DNA of 41,814 nucleotides from Bacteroidales bacterium (GTDB lineage Bacteria; Bacteroidota; Bacteroidia; Bacteroidales; UBA932): positions 1 through 41,814 of the forward strand of contig JAFXQA010000006.1 in assembly GCA_017527415.1 (NCBI GenBank), read 5' to 3'. The notes below the pieces were generated by a model. The model saw nothing but the letters and a program-made list of their open reading frames with translations, was not told where the DNA came from and searched no databases. The first letter of the stretch is position 1; the number at the start of each line of letters is the position of its first letter. This document shows, piece by piece, positions 31,600 through 40,111 of this stretch. Made by a program: the position numbers and the translations under genes.

Positions 31600-32544
31600 T
31601 TACTTGATGGCGGCAATCATCGCCTGCGCATTCTTCAGGTTGTTGGGGTTGATCTTGGTAGGATCGGCTATGGCCTTCTGGTAGTACTCCTTGGCCTTGG
31701 CATTATCCTTCAGCTGCTGATAGGAAACAGCAATGCTGAAGAGGATGTCTCCGGAATTCTTTGCGGTAGGAGCAAGTTCAATGTATTTCTCGAAATACTC
31801 GATAGCCTGTTTGGTCTTGCCGCCATTGGATGCGGCGGTGCCGGCAATCTGATATGCCTTTGCGTTCTCACCGTACTTGTTGGACTGGAGGGCGGCTGTG
31901 ATGGCATCGTCATACTTCTTTGCCTTGAGGCTGGCGGCTGCATCCTGCTGATAGAGGTTGATGAGCTGCTTGCTGGCGGCTTTGTCCTGTCCGTTGGCAA
32001 TAGCGGCCTCGAAAGCTTCAACTGCTCCGGCCTTGTCTCCAAGCGCCTTCAGGGCTGCTCCAAGGCGCAGGCTGGCCATACCGTTGGCTGCATCCTCGGC
32101 GAGGACTGCCTTGTAAGCCTCGGCTGCACCGGCATAGTCCTTATCGTTGAAGAAACCATTTGCCTTCTGCATCAGCACCTGGGGAATCAGGACGGTGGCC
32201 TCGTCGGCAATGTTGTCTACGCCATATTTGGTCGCCACCTCGATGGTCTCCTTCAGGCCGGCCACGGCCTTGTCGTATTCGGTCTCGTTCACTGCCTTCT
32301 TGGCAAGGGAGAACATCAGTATGGGAATGGAACTCTTGCAATTGTTTACTATATCGGCACCCGGTTCACCCAGAGCTTCCGCCATTACAAGGGCCTCTTT
32401 GAAGTTCTGAAGAGCCATTTCAACGTTACCTGCCTCATTTGCGGTAACACCATTGTTGAAAGTCTCAGTCGCCGTTGCCAGATCCTGTGCATAAGCGAAC
32501 CCAGCGAAAAGCATCGATGCTGCAATGATGATAAGCTTTTTCAT
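31600..32544 (-). CDS. Secreted TPR-repeat protein
   Basis: A 314-residue protein with a cleavable signal peptide (MKKLIIIAASMLFAGFAYAQ). The mature part consists of tetratricopeptide repeats, for example VEMALQNFKEALVMAEALG, YAGAAEAYKAVLAEDAANG and AVEAFEAAIANGQDKA. It is probably periplasmic and mediates protein contacts, with no known partner. ATG 32544 is chosen over an earlier in-frame ATG because it begins the signal peptide and lies 42 bases after a -7 element (32594-32587). It is followed at 2 bases by the U32 gene. Confidence 0.87.
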   Translation of the reverse strand: MKKLIIIAASMLFAGFAYAQDLATATETFNNGVTANEAGNVEMALQNFKEALVMAEALGEPGADIVNNCKSSIPILMFSLAKKAVNETEYDKAVAGLKETIEVATKYGVDNIADEATVLIPQVLMQKANGFFNDKDYAGAAEAYKAVLAEDAANGMASLRLGAALKALGDKAGAVEAFEAAIANGQDKAASKQLINLYQQDAAASLKAKKYDDAITAALQSNKYGENAKAYQIAGTAASNGGKTKQAIEYFEKYIELAPTAKNSGDILFSIAVSYQQLKDNAKAKEYYQKAIADPTKINPNNLKNAQAMIAAIK

Positions 32545-32586
32545 TTTCTTATAAGTTTGTTTTGGTTCAATCCTTGTTATAATTCG

Positions 32587-32594
32587 CAAAAATA
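32587..32594 (-). promoter_or_regulatory. Promoter -7 element of the TPR gene
   Basis: The reverse strand reads TATTTTTG, 42 bases before ATG 32544. No -33 box is visible. Confidence 0.45.
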
Positions 32595-32607
32595 GTAATT
32601 TTTGTTG

Positions 32608-32615
32608 TATTTTTG
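32608..32615 (+). promoter_or_regulatory. Promoter -7 element of the M16-like gene
   Basis: TATTTTTG, 17 bases before ATG 32633. It rules out the upstream GTG at 32615 as the start, since transcription would begin around 32621. Confidence 0.5.
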
Positions 32616-32632
32616 TGTCCGCCTGCTTTATT

Positions 32633-35179
32633 ATGACCAAAGCGTTCAGACATATCCTTTTTATTTCAATCCTCCTGGCATTCTCCGCCGGGTTGTCTGC
32701 GCAGGATCTGCCTGTTTTAGGTCAGCAGGCCGGCATCATATCCGGGCATTTTGCCAACGGGCTCTCATACTACATCGTCCCAAATACATCTTCCAAAGGT
32801 TATGCCAACTTCGCTCTTGTGCAGAAAGGTGTTGACAATCAAGAAGATGCGCGCTCGGCTCTTGGCTATGAATTCCTTGCCTCAAAGGGCGTCGGATATA
32901 CCAGGGACGGATATATTTCCTACTCCGGAGGCGCCGCCATCTTCAACTTTAAGGATGTGCCGAGTTTCCAATCCGTTGCATTGGACTCCACGGTCATACT
33001 GATATTCAACCTGATCCGGAACTTCAAGGGAGAGCAGGCCATCGTTGCGTGCGGAGACCTGGATGCCGCCCGTCTTAAGGACCGCCTGTACATGATGTCC
33101 CTGACGGTGGATAAGCGTATGCCGGCGCCGGAGAAAGAGCCCTACATCTGGGCGCCTTCAGACCGCGCCCGTTTCATCCACTACAACAACGCCTGCCGGG
33201 ACCTGGCAGAGATCAGGGTGGTCTATTCCACCTCCCGCACGCCCCAGAAGTACATGAGTACCCCCCAGCCTCTGGTGACCGAGATGTTTGCCCGCCAGCT
33301 CGGCTATATAGTGCGCAAGCGCATCGAGGTCCTTTTCGAAGAGAAGGACATCCCGCTTGGCTACCTGCGTTTCAGCTACACGGACACGGCTCATACCGAC
33401 TCAGATGAGCAGTATTCCTTCCTGGCCGGAGTCAACGGGAAAGATGTCGCCGCTGCGACTGCCCTGATTTCTGGCGTGCTGGCCGATATCGACAAGAACG
33501 GGGTGTCGGCAGATGAGTTCCTGGATGCGAAGGCGCGTTTCCGCACATGGGCGCAGAAAGCCTCTGCCGCAAGGATGACCAATGAGGAATACGTTTCCAT
33601 CTGCACCGCGAACTATCTCTACGGCGCCAGTATGGCTTCCAGAAAAGAGATAGACAACTTCTTCGGCGGGCGCAGGATATCCCTTGAGCAGGATCTGTCC
33701 ATGTTCAACCGTTTCGTGTCTGCACTCATAGATCCCCGGAGGAACCTGACCGTCCGTTATGGCACTCCTTCCGATTCGCTGGACACTGAGGCCCTCCGCA
33801 GGATTTTCCAGAACTCATGGAAAAATACCCCGCCGGCAACGGCCTACCGCGTGAAATCTGCCGATTCCCTGTCGCTCTATTATCCTGTGGACAGGAAGAT
33901 GAAAGTGAAGTCCGAGACCGCCGATCCTCAGACCGGCGGCACCGTATGGGGATTCAACAACGGCATGAAAGTGGTGTTCCGCAAGACTTCCGACTCACAG
34001 GTCCGTTATGCCTACATGGTGCGCGGTGGTTACACAGAAGTGCCGGGAATAAAGGAGGGAGAAAGTGCTTTCGTGGGGGATATGCTCGGGCTGTACGACG
34101 TGTCCGAGATGGATGGAATGCAGTTCCGCAACATGCTGGAAGCCAACGGTATAACAATGAATTGCCGCGTGGGTATCGCCGACATGTGCATCAGCGGCAC
34201 CACACCGCAGGACAAACTCAGCCTGCTCTTCCGCTCCCTGCTGTCTGTCCAGAAACAACGCAGCATCAATCCGAAGTCTTTCGACTACTATCGCCGATGC
34301 GAAGCGCTCCGCCAGGAAGATTTCCGCTTCTCCGCCGACGGCATCAATGCCGTGACCGACAGCATTATGTGCCCGGATTTCTACTATCCACTTACCAAGT
34401 CGGTGGAAAAACTGACAGACGCCCTCCCCCAGAAGGCGGAAAGCTATTTTGCGGCGCAGTTCGCAAAGAGCCAGGACGGCGTGATATTCATAGAAGGAAA
34501 CCTGAATCCCTACGACCTGCAGAAATACCTCTGTAGGGTGATTGGGAGTTTCCGGGGCAGCAAGAACTTCTCCGTGCGCCCCAAGGTGGCCTGTCAACTA
34601 CGTTCCGGCTGGTCCACCTACACGGTGGCGAAAGATGACAGGATGGTGGGGGATGGCTCCAGCGCCAATCTTGCCATGGCGGCCGAACGCCCGTTCACGA
34701 TGCAGGGCTGGTGCGCCTTCCGCATAGCCGTGGAGCATCTGCGCCGCGAACTCGTGAAAGACCTGGCACCTATGGGTCAGTATTTCGAAATTGTGCCCGA
34801 GTTGAGGCTTCTTCCGGTCGAACGCATAGCGGTATTCATCAACTGCCGCCCGTGCCCGTCCGAAGGCCTGCCGGCCGATGTCGAGCCTGCCGATCCAATG
34901 GAGGTGATGAACCGCCTGCGTGAAGCCCTGGCACGTATCTCCGGCACCCAACTGCCGGCATCTACCCTGAAAGGCCTGAAAGATGCCCTGGCCCAGGAGA
35001 TGGCCGGCGAACAGTCGGATCCGGATTATGTGATGGATGCCTTCCTGCTTCGCAACTCTGAGGGCAAGGACGTGCTCTCCAATTATTCCACCTACCTTGG
35101 CAAAGTGACCTCGCAGGATGTCTCCGATGTTATAGAGGCCCTGGAGCGCGGAAGCAAGGTCGAATATGTAATCAAATGA
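32633..35179 (+). CDS. M16 (insulinase)-like protein, probably catalytically inactive
   Basis: An 848-residue secreted protein with a signal peptide ending SAGLSAQD. The N-terminal part matches the start of Bacteroidota M16 zinc peptidases (FANGLSYYIVPNTSSKGYAN, FALVQKG). Where the family has HxxEH it reads ALGYEFLASKG, so the zinc-binding His residues are absent. The first M16 domain also looks shortened: the final strand VACGDLDAARLKDRL follows soon after. A second M16-like half begins near residue 440 (FNNGMKVVFRKTSDSQ, YMVRGGYTEVPGIKEGES). It may be a non-catalytic scaffold or partner. It overlaps the DUF3109 gene by 4 bases (ATGA). Confidence 0.82.
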   Translation: MTKAFRHILFISILLAFSAGLSAQDLPVLGQQAGIISGHFANGLSYYIVPNTSSKGYANFALVQKGVDNQEDARSALGYEFLASKGVGYTRDGYISYSGGAAIFNFKDVPSFQSVALDSTVILIFNLIRNFKGEQAIVACGDLDAARLKDRLYMMSLTVDKRMPAPEKEPYIWAPSDRARFIHYNNACRDLAEIRVVYSTSRTPQKYMSTPQPLVTEMFARQLGYIVRKRIEVLFEEKDIPLGYLRFSYTDTAHTDSDEQYSFLAGVNGKDVAAATALISGVLADIDKNGVSADEFLDAKARFRTWAQKASAARMTNEEYVSICTANYLYGASMASRKEIDNFFGGRRISLEQDLSMFNRFVSALIDPRRNLTVRYGTPSDSLDTEALRRIFQNSWKNTPPATAYRVKSADSLSLYYPVDRKMKVKSETADPQTGGTVWGFNNGMKVVFRKTSDSQVRYAYMVRGGYTEVPGIKEGESAFVGDMLGLYDVSEMDGMQFRNMLEANGITMNCRVGIADMCISGTTPQDKLSLLFRSLLSVQKQRSINPKSFDYYRRCEALRQEDFRFSADGINAVTDSIMCPDFYYPLTKSVEKLTDALPQKAESYFAAQFAKSQDGVIFIEGNLNPYDLQKYLCRVIGSFRGSKNFSVRPKVACQLRSGWSTYTVAKDDRMVGDGSSANLAMAAERPFTMQGWCAFRIAVEHLRRELVKDLAPMGQYFEIVPELRLLPVERIAVFINCRPCPSEGLPADVEPADPMEVMNRLREALARISGTQLPASTLKGLKDALAQEMAGEQSDPDYVMDAFLLRNSEGKDVLSNYSTYLGKVTSQDVSDVIEALERGSKVEYVIK

Positions 35180-35763
35180 GGAGGGAAGACTTCGGAACCA
35201 TTATCCAGATCGGGGACGCGCTCGTGAGCGAGGATGTCGTCTGCGAGTTTTTCGCCTGCGACTATCCGGTCTGCAAGGGCGCGTGCTGCATAGTGGGCGA
35301 CAGCGGGGCCCCTCTGGAAGAAGAAGAGACTGCTGAACTGGAGAGGAATTATCCGTCTTTTTGCTCACTGATGTCCGATGCCGGCCGGACTGCCGCCGAG
35401 TCTTCGGGGTTTTTCGCTGTCGACCGAGAGGGCGATCTGGTGACGCCTCTCGTGCCTGGCACGGAGGAATGTGCGTACTGCCGCTTCGAAGGAGATAACT
35501 GTCTGTGCGCCATAGAGAAAGCCGGGGTGATCAAGCCGATTTCCTGCGCCCTTTATCCTATCCGGGTGAAGAAATTCAAAGGTGGTGGAATGGCTTTGAA
35601 TCTGCATCGATGGGACATCTGCCGCTGCGCTTTCGAACGAGGCAAGCGCGAAGGCATTCGGGTCTATCAGTTCCTGCGTGAACCTCTCATCCGCCGTTTC
35701 GGCCCTGAATTCTACGAGGCTCTGGACGCTGCTGCGCAGCACGTTATAGCAGATCAGGGATAA
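35176..35763 (+). CDS. DUF3109 cysteine-rich protein
   Basis: A 195-residue protein common in Bacteroidota. A conserved cysteine pattern (CEFFACDYPVCKGACCI at about 23-39, ECAYC near 96, NCLCAI, ISCALYPI, ICRCAF) suggests metal or Fe-S binding, though the function is not established. It begins with an ATGA overlap with the M16-like gene, so they are co-expressed. Its last 20 bases overlap the convergent HemW gene. Confidence 0.88.
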   Translation: MRREDFGTIIQIGDALVSEDVVCEFFACDYPVCKGACCIVGDSGAPLEEEETAELERNYPSFCSLMSDAGRTAAESSGFFAVDREGDLVTPLVPGTEECAYCRFEGDNCLCAIEKAGVIKPISCALYPIRVKKFKGGGMALNLHRWDICRCAFERGKREGIRVYQFLREPLIRRFGPEFYEALDAAAQHVIADQG

Positions 35764-36865
35764 TCTCGTCGGCGATGAACCAGTTCCGTTCCGGGATGGG
35801 GCCGCGGTCGGTGCGTGCAAGGAGCATAACTTCCTCCGTATGAATCTGTTTCGGTGTGAGAGTTTCGCCCTCGGAGGTCCAGCCGCTCAAGGCCTGACTG
35901 TTCCAGCTCCGGCGGTTTCCGATAAGCGAATGCGCACCGGGGCCGAGCCCCACGTAGGGATGCCTGGTCCAGTAGGCCGAATTATGGATAGCTTCGTGCC
36001 CCGGGAGCGCCCAGTTGGATATTTCGTAGTGATGATATCCGGCTTCGGCCAGCCTGCGGCACAAATAATCATACTGAGCGCGGCACTCATCCTCGCCCAA
36101 TTCACTCACCTCGCCATTTTCTATCATCCGCGCCAGCGCGCTCCCTTCTTCGATGCTCAGCTGATACGCCGAAATATGCTCCGGCCGCCATCCGACGACC
36201 TCCTCCACCGTCCTCTCCAGAATCTCCATAGTCATCCCCGGCACCCCGGTAATCAGATCGATGCTGACTGCGGCGCTCTGTGTGCGCAGCAACTGGAAGG
36301 CTTTGCGGCACGCAGTGCTGTCGTGCCGCCGGTTCATCCACCGGAGTATGCCGTCATCCAGCGACTGAACTCCCATACTGATGCGCGTCACACCCAACTC
36401 CATCAACCCCCGCACATAATCCTCCCCCCGCTCCACCACATCCTCAGGATTCACCTCTATGGTGAATTCAGTGTAGTGCGTGGGTAATAGGCATGCCTCA
36501 GCATGCCCGGCGGAAAGCGGGATGGAGCCGCTTTGCGGCGATATCGGTAGCTCGGGAGCCGCAGGGTACTTTAGGGGCGGAGCCCCTGACAACAGGGGTA
36601 GCGGAGCGAACGTCACTCCCGTCAGCGTGGATATAATGCGCTTTAAAACGGAAAGAGGAAGCACGCTGGGCGTACCTCCTCCTATGTATAAAGTATTCAG
36701 GTCGAGCGTGGACTCTATCTCCTGCCGCCGCTCCTCGATCTCCCTGCAAACATCCTCCGCCCAACGGGCGATCGCCTCCTCATCCTTCCCCTTGCACGCA
36801 ATCTCAGAATAGAAATCGCAGTAGGTGCAGAAACTCCTGCAGAAGGGGACGTGCAGATAGATCAT
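35744..36865 (-). CDS. hemW: HemW-like radical SAM protein with in-frame insertion
   Basis: A 373-residue radical SAM protein of the HemW/HemN group. The Fe-S cluster motif CX3CX2C is Cys9, Cys13 and Cys16 (CRSFCTYC). GGGTPSVLP follows at about 62-70, then EVNPEDV, RISMGVQSLDD, YQLSIEEGSAL and YEISNWALPGH. HemW proteins bind haem and act in haem delivery rather than coproporphyrinogen oxidation. Residues of about 84-131 form an extra Pro/Leu-rich segment absent from ordinary HemW, encoded by palindrome-rich DNA. The C-terminal region is also shorter than usual by about 40 residues (LLARTDRG runs straight into FIADEIIPDLL). It starts with a 1-base overlap with the coiled-coil gene. Confidence 0.88.
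   Translation of the reverse strand: MIYLHVPFCRSFCTYCDFYSEIACKGKDEEAIARWAEDVCREIEERRQEIESTLDLNTLYIGGGTPSVLPLSVLKRIISTLTGVTFAPLPLLSGAPPLKYPAAPELPISPQSGSIPLSAGHAEACLLPTHYTEFTIEVNPEDVVERGEDYVRGLMELGVTRISMGVQSLDDGILRWMNRRHDSTACRKAFQLLRTQSAAVSIDLITGVPGMTMEILERTVEEVVGWRPEHISAYQLSIEEGSALARMIENGEVSELGEDECRAQYDYLCRRLAEAGYHHYEISNWALPGHEAIHNSAYWTRHPYVGLGPGAHSLIGNRRSWNSQALSGWTSEGETLTPKQIHTEEVMLLARTDRGPIPERNWFIADEIIPDLL
36473..36616. repeat. Palindrome-rich in-frame insertion inside hemW
   Basis: A stretch of about 140 bases without a counterpart in normal hemW. It is made of short palindromes: AGGCATGCCT (36489-36498) with a GGCATG/CATGCC pair, GCCGC-TTT-GCGGC (36527-36539), AGGGGC-GGA-GCCCCT (36573-36587) and CCCCTG-ACAA-CAGGGG (36583-36598), the last two mutually exclusive. 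It keeps the reading frame open. It resembles in style the small palindromic elements known to insert in frame in genes of Rickettsia (analogy only). Confidence 0.65.
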
Positions 36866-37782
36866 TACCTCAGCATGGTCTCAGCCTTGCCCAGGCGGCC
36901 GCTGGCGGTGTACACCTCGGCGGTGTAGATGCCCTTGGTGAACTCTCCGGTGTTGTTGACATATATGCTCACGTCCACATCCTTTCCGTTGTAGTCGATT
37001 TCGCGGGATGCGGTGGCGGGAACGGCCTCTCCGTCAAGGGTGAAACTGGCGCCGGAGCCGTCCATCAGCAGGATGCCCTCCGGATCTTTAACGCGCACGA
37101 AAATGCGCACGGGGCCGGTGGGAGCAAGGTCGTTCTCGGCGAGGGTGAGGTTGACAACCATCTGGGTGACGCGGCTGCTGCGGTCCATGACCTTTCCGGA
37201 TGCTCCATAGGCGACGAGCTGAATGCTGCGTGCCTTGATGATGGAACCGACCGCAACTTTCTCGGTGAGGGCGTTGACCTGTTCGTTAAGCTCGGCATTG
37301 CGGGTGTTGACTTCCTGAACCTCCCTGCGTGCGTTGGACACCTGCACGGTGAGCTTCTTGTTGAGGGTGTTGAGAGAGTCTATCTGCTTTACGTATCCGC
37401 GCATGATGCTGCGCAGCGTCCCGAGCTCCTTCTCGTACTGGCGCATCTTGGCGCGGTTGGTTGCCTCTGTTTTCTTGATGCGCTCCACGAGCTGGGCAAC
37501 CTCCTCCTTGGAGGAATCGAGCTGTGCGTTCACGGAGTCGTACTCGCTGGAGAGGGACTCATAGTCGCCCTGCAGGCTGATAATCTGCTCGGTGAGTTGC
37601 TGTTTATCGATTTCGAGGTCTTCCACCAGTTTGTTCTTACTGGACCAGACATATGCCAGAACTGCGCCCAGGGCTATTGCTATAACGGCCAGAATCCACA
37701 TTACGGGTTTTAGGCTGGTGTTGCGTTCTTTGCGTTCGCGCTCTTCGCGCTCGATTCTCATCAACGGATCTTCTTTTTCCAT
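36865..37782 (-). CDS. Membrane-anchored coiled-coil protein
   Basis: A 305-residue protein with a charged N-terminus, one membrane helix (about 26-45, VMWILAVIAIALGAVLAYVW), a long coiled coil (about 50-180) and a beta-sandwich-like C-terminal domain (about 190-305, with VRIFVRVKDPEGILLMDGSG). Similar proteins are found across Bacteroidales but have no settled function. ATG 37782 is preferred to 37800 because of the promoter element at 37809-37802. Its stop overlaps the hemW start by one base (TAATG), so hemW translation may depend on it. Confidence 0.85.
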   Translation of the reverse strand: MEKEDPLMRIEREERERKERNTSLKPVMWILAVIAIALGAVLAYVWSSKNKLVEDLEIDKQQLTEQIISLQGDYESLSSEYDSVNAQLDSSKEEVAQLVERIKKTEATNRAKMRQYEKELGTLRSIMRGYVKQIDSLNTLNKKLTVQVSNARREVQEVNTRNAELNEQVNALTEKVAVGSIIKARSIQLVAYGASGKVMDRSSRVTQMVVNLTLAENDLAPTGPVRIFVRVKDPEGILLMDGSGASFTLDGEAVPATASREIDYNGKDVDVSIYVNNTGEFTKGIYTAEVYTASGRLGKAETMLR

Positions 37783-37801
37783 AGTAAAAATGCTTATCAT
37801 G

Positions 37802-37809
37802 CAAAAATA
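37802..37809 (-). promoter_or_regulatory. Promoter -7 element of the coiled-coil/hemW unit
   Basis: The reverse strand reads TATTTTTG, 19 bases before ATG 37782, the usual distance here. An opposing TATATTCG (37822-37829) serves the divergent gene or is chance. Confidence 0.5.
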
Positions 37810-37833
37810 ATGATTTTTCCGTATATTCGTGGT

Positions 37834-38295
37834 ATGAAATACCTTATACGTGCTATCAAATACTTTGCCTACCTGGCGATATTCCTTTTTCTGGTGATTT
37901 TTCTGCTTTCAGTATCCGGGATAGTCGGTTCCTCGCTGGACGATATCTTCCGCGACGGCCTCCAGTCCGTCTGGAAAATCCTTGGAATAATGGCTGTATT
38001 TGCAATCATCTATCCCCGGCTCGGTTTCGGCACCCGCAATGCCCTGGTGCCCGGCGCATATGAAGAGATCCGCGGCGGAGTCGTGGATGTGATGCACGAC
38101 CGCGGCTATGTGCTTGAAGATGAAGACGGCGAGAACCTGAAGTTCCGCCTACGCTCGCCGGTGATGCGGCTATTCCGTATGCTCGAAGACCGCATCACCT
38201 TCACCCGCACTGCCACCGGTTTTGAGCTTGAGGGCCCCACTAAGGACATGGTGCGTATAGTTTCAGCCCTTGAATACAGGTTCCGTCAGGAATAA
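37834..38295 (+). CDS. Small membrane protein of unknown function
   Basis: A 153-residue protein with two hydrophobic helices (about 9-31, FAYLAIFLFLVIFLLSVSG, and about 46-62, WKILGIMAVFAIIYPRLGFG) and a soluble C-terminal domain of about 90 residues with DVMHDRGYVLEDEDG and ITFTRTATGFEL. No family is recognised. ATG 37834 is preferred to an upstream in-frame ATG at 37810, since the latter lies inside the promoter region. It lies 12 bases before the aminopeptidase P gene and is likely co-transcribed with it. Confidence 0.82.
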   Translation: MKYLIRAIKYFAYLAIFLFLVIFLLSVSGIVGSSLDDIFRDGLQSVWKILGIMAVFAIIYPRLGFGTRNALVPGAYEEIRGGVVDVMHDRGYVLEDEDGENLKFRLRSPVMRLFRMLEDRITFTRTATGFELEGPTKDMVRIVSALEYRFRQE

Positions 38296-38307
38296 GCAGA
38301 TATTGCC

Positions 38308-40101
38308 ATGGCGAACATCTATGCAGAAAGAATAGAGCAGTTGCGTGCCATGATGCGCAGCCGCGGATGGGATGCGGTGATGCTGACCGGCTCCGACCCC
38401 CACGGGAGCGAGTATCCCGCAGAACGCTGGAAATGCGTGCAATGGCTGACGGGTTTCACCGGCGAGGCCGGGGATGTGGTCGTTACCCTGGACCACGCCG
38501 GACTCTGGACCGACACCCGTTATTTCATACAGGCAGTTCAGCAGTTGGAAGGCACGGGGGTAGAACTTCACAAGATGCGGGTGCCGGAGCAAGTGCCCAT
38601 CCCTCAGTGGCTGGCGCAGAAATTCGATGGGGAAAGCGAGGTTTACCTTGCTCTCGACGGCCTGTGCGTTGGCTTCGGGCAGGCACGCGAAATCAAGACA
38701 GCCCTTAATGCAAAGGATGCCGCCTGCCATATAGTCAGCATCCCGGACCTGCTGGATGCCATCTGGCATGACCGTCCGTCCATCCCCCAGACACCCATCT
38801 TTACCGTCGATCCCGGGGAGAGCCGCATCGAGCGCCTCGGCCGGCTGCGGGATTTCATCGCCGAGAAAGGAGTGGACTACATCCTCCTGAGCGCTCTGGA
38901 CAATATTGCCTGGACCCTGAACGTGCGGGCGTCCGACATCGAATACAACCCGCTGGTGATATCCTTCCTTCTGGTGGGGCAGGAGAGCGCGGAGTGGTTC
39001 GTGCAAAAGGGGGAGATAGAAGACGCCGGCACGGAGAAAACCCTTGCAGAACTGCGCGAGGACGGCATTTTCATCCGCTATTACGAAGAGACTGAAATCG
39101 CGCTGAGCGAGATAGACGGCAGCGTTGCGGCGGATACGGCTACCCTTAACTACCACCTCTGCTCGCTCATCGGCACCGCCAGGCTGGTGGACACTCCCTC
39201 GCCGGTGCAGGCTTGGAAAGCGGTCAAGAATCCCATCGAAACCGGAGGCTTCCGGGAATGTCATCTGCAGGACGGCATTGCGATGGTGCGCTTCCTCCAC
39301 TGGCTGGAACGCTGCATTGAGAACGATCATTCCATCAGTGAGTGGGATGCAGCGGTCAAGCTGGGCCAGCTGCGCGCGGAACTCCCGGGATATCAAGGAG
39401 ATAGCTTTGAGACGATATCGGCCTACGGCCCTTCGGCGGCCCTGCCGCATTATATCACGCCCAGGGAGAATGCTCCGATGCTGGAGACTCGAGGGCTTTA
39501 CCTCTGCGACTCCGGAGGGCAGTATCTGAACGGCACCACCGACATTACCCGGACATGGGCCCTGGGGCCCTGCACACCGCTGGAGATGGAGGACTACACC
39601 CTTGTGCTCAAGGGCCATATCGCCCTGGCGCGTGCGGTCTTCCCTGCCGGCACCCCCGGCTGCAGGCTGGATGTGCTTGCCCGCGAACCGCTATGGAGCC
39701 ATCATCGAAACTTTGGGCACGGCACCGGGCATGGCGTAGGCTGGTTCCTGGGCGTCCACGAGGGCCCGCAGGATATACGGCAGAACCTGAATCCTGCCGG
39801 CTTCCAGGCCGGGATGGTAGTATCCGACGAGCCGGGAATCTATCGTGAAGGCCTGTTCGGCGTGCGTCACGAGAACCTGCTCCTTTGTGTGAATGCCGGC
39901 ACTAATGATTTCGGAGGATGGCTTCGCTTCGAGCCCCTCACCCTATGCCCATTCGACACCTCTATTCTGGTGCCGGGGCTACTTGACGCCGACGATATTG
40001 ACTGGCTTAACGACTATCACTCAATGGTTTACACACGCCTTCGCCCGCATCTGAACGATGCCGATGCTGAATGGCTTCAGAAGCGATGCGCTTCGATATA
40101 A
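38308..40101 (+). CDS. pepP: Aminopeptidase P family (M24) Xaa-Pro peptidase
   Basis: A 597-residue metallopeptidase with two creatinase-type N-terminal domains and a C-terminal pita-bread domain. All five metal ligands are visible: Asp401 (CDSGGQY), Asp412 (TTDITRT), His475 (HGTGHGVG), Glu508 (SDEPGIY) and Glu522 (VRHENLL), so it should be active and remove N-terminal residues before proline. There is no signal peptide, so it is cytoplasmic. The long three-domain form resembles eukaryotic XPNPEP1 more than the shorter E. coli PepP, so the symbol is approximate. The phosphatase follows after 10 bases. Confidence 0.94.
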   Translation: MANIYAERIEQLRAMMRSRGWDAVMLTGSDPHGSEYPAERWKCVQWLTGFTGEAGDVVVTLDHAGLWTDTRYFIQAVQQLEGTGVELHKMRVPEQVPIPQWLAQKFDGESEVYLALDGLCVGFGQAREIKTALNAKDAACHIVSIPDLLDAIWHDRPSIPQTPIFTVDPGESRIERLGRLRDFIAEKGVDYILLSALDNIAWTLNVRASDIEYNPLVISFLLVGQESAEWFVQKGEIEDAGTEKTLAELREDGIFIRYYEETEIALSEIDGSVAADTATLNYHLCSLIGTARLVDTPSPVQAWKAVKNPIETGGFRECHLQDGIAMVRFLHWLERCIENDHSISEWDAAVKLGQLRAELPGYQGDSFETISAYGPSAALPHYITPRENAPMLETRGLYLCDSGGQYLNGTTDITRTWALGPCTPLEMEDYTLVLKGHIALARAVFPAGTPGCRLDVLAREPLWSHHRNFGHGTGHGVGWFLGVHEGPQDIRQNLNPAGFQAGMVVSDEPGIYREGLFGVRHENLLLCVNAGTNDFGGWLRFEPLTLCPFDTSILVPGLLDADDIDWLNDYHSMVYTRLRPHLNDADAEWLQKRCASI

Positions 40102-40111
40102 TAATACTACG

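Noticed and set aside
38263..39618. Open frame of 451 codons opposite aminopeptidase P
   Set aside because: Shadow of a gene with all five metal ligands intact. No signal or domain in the antisense product.
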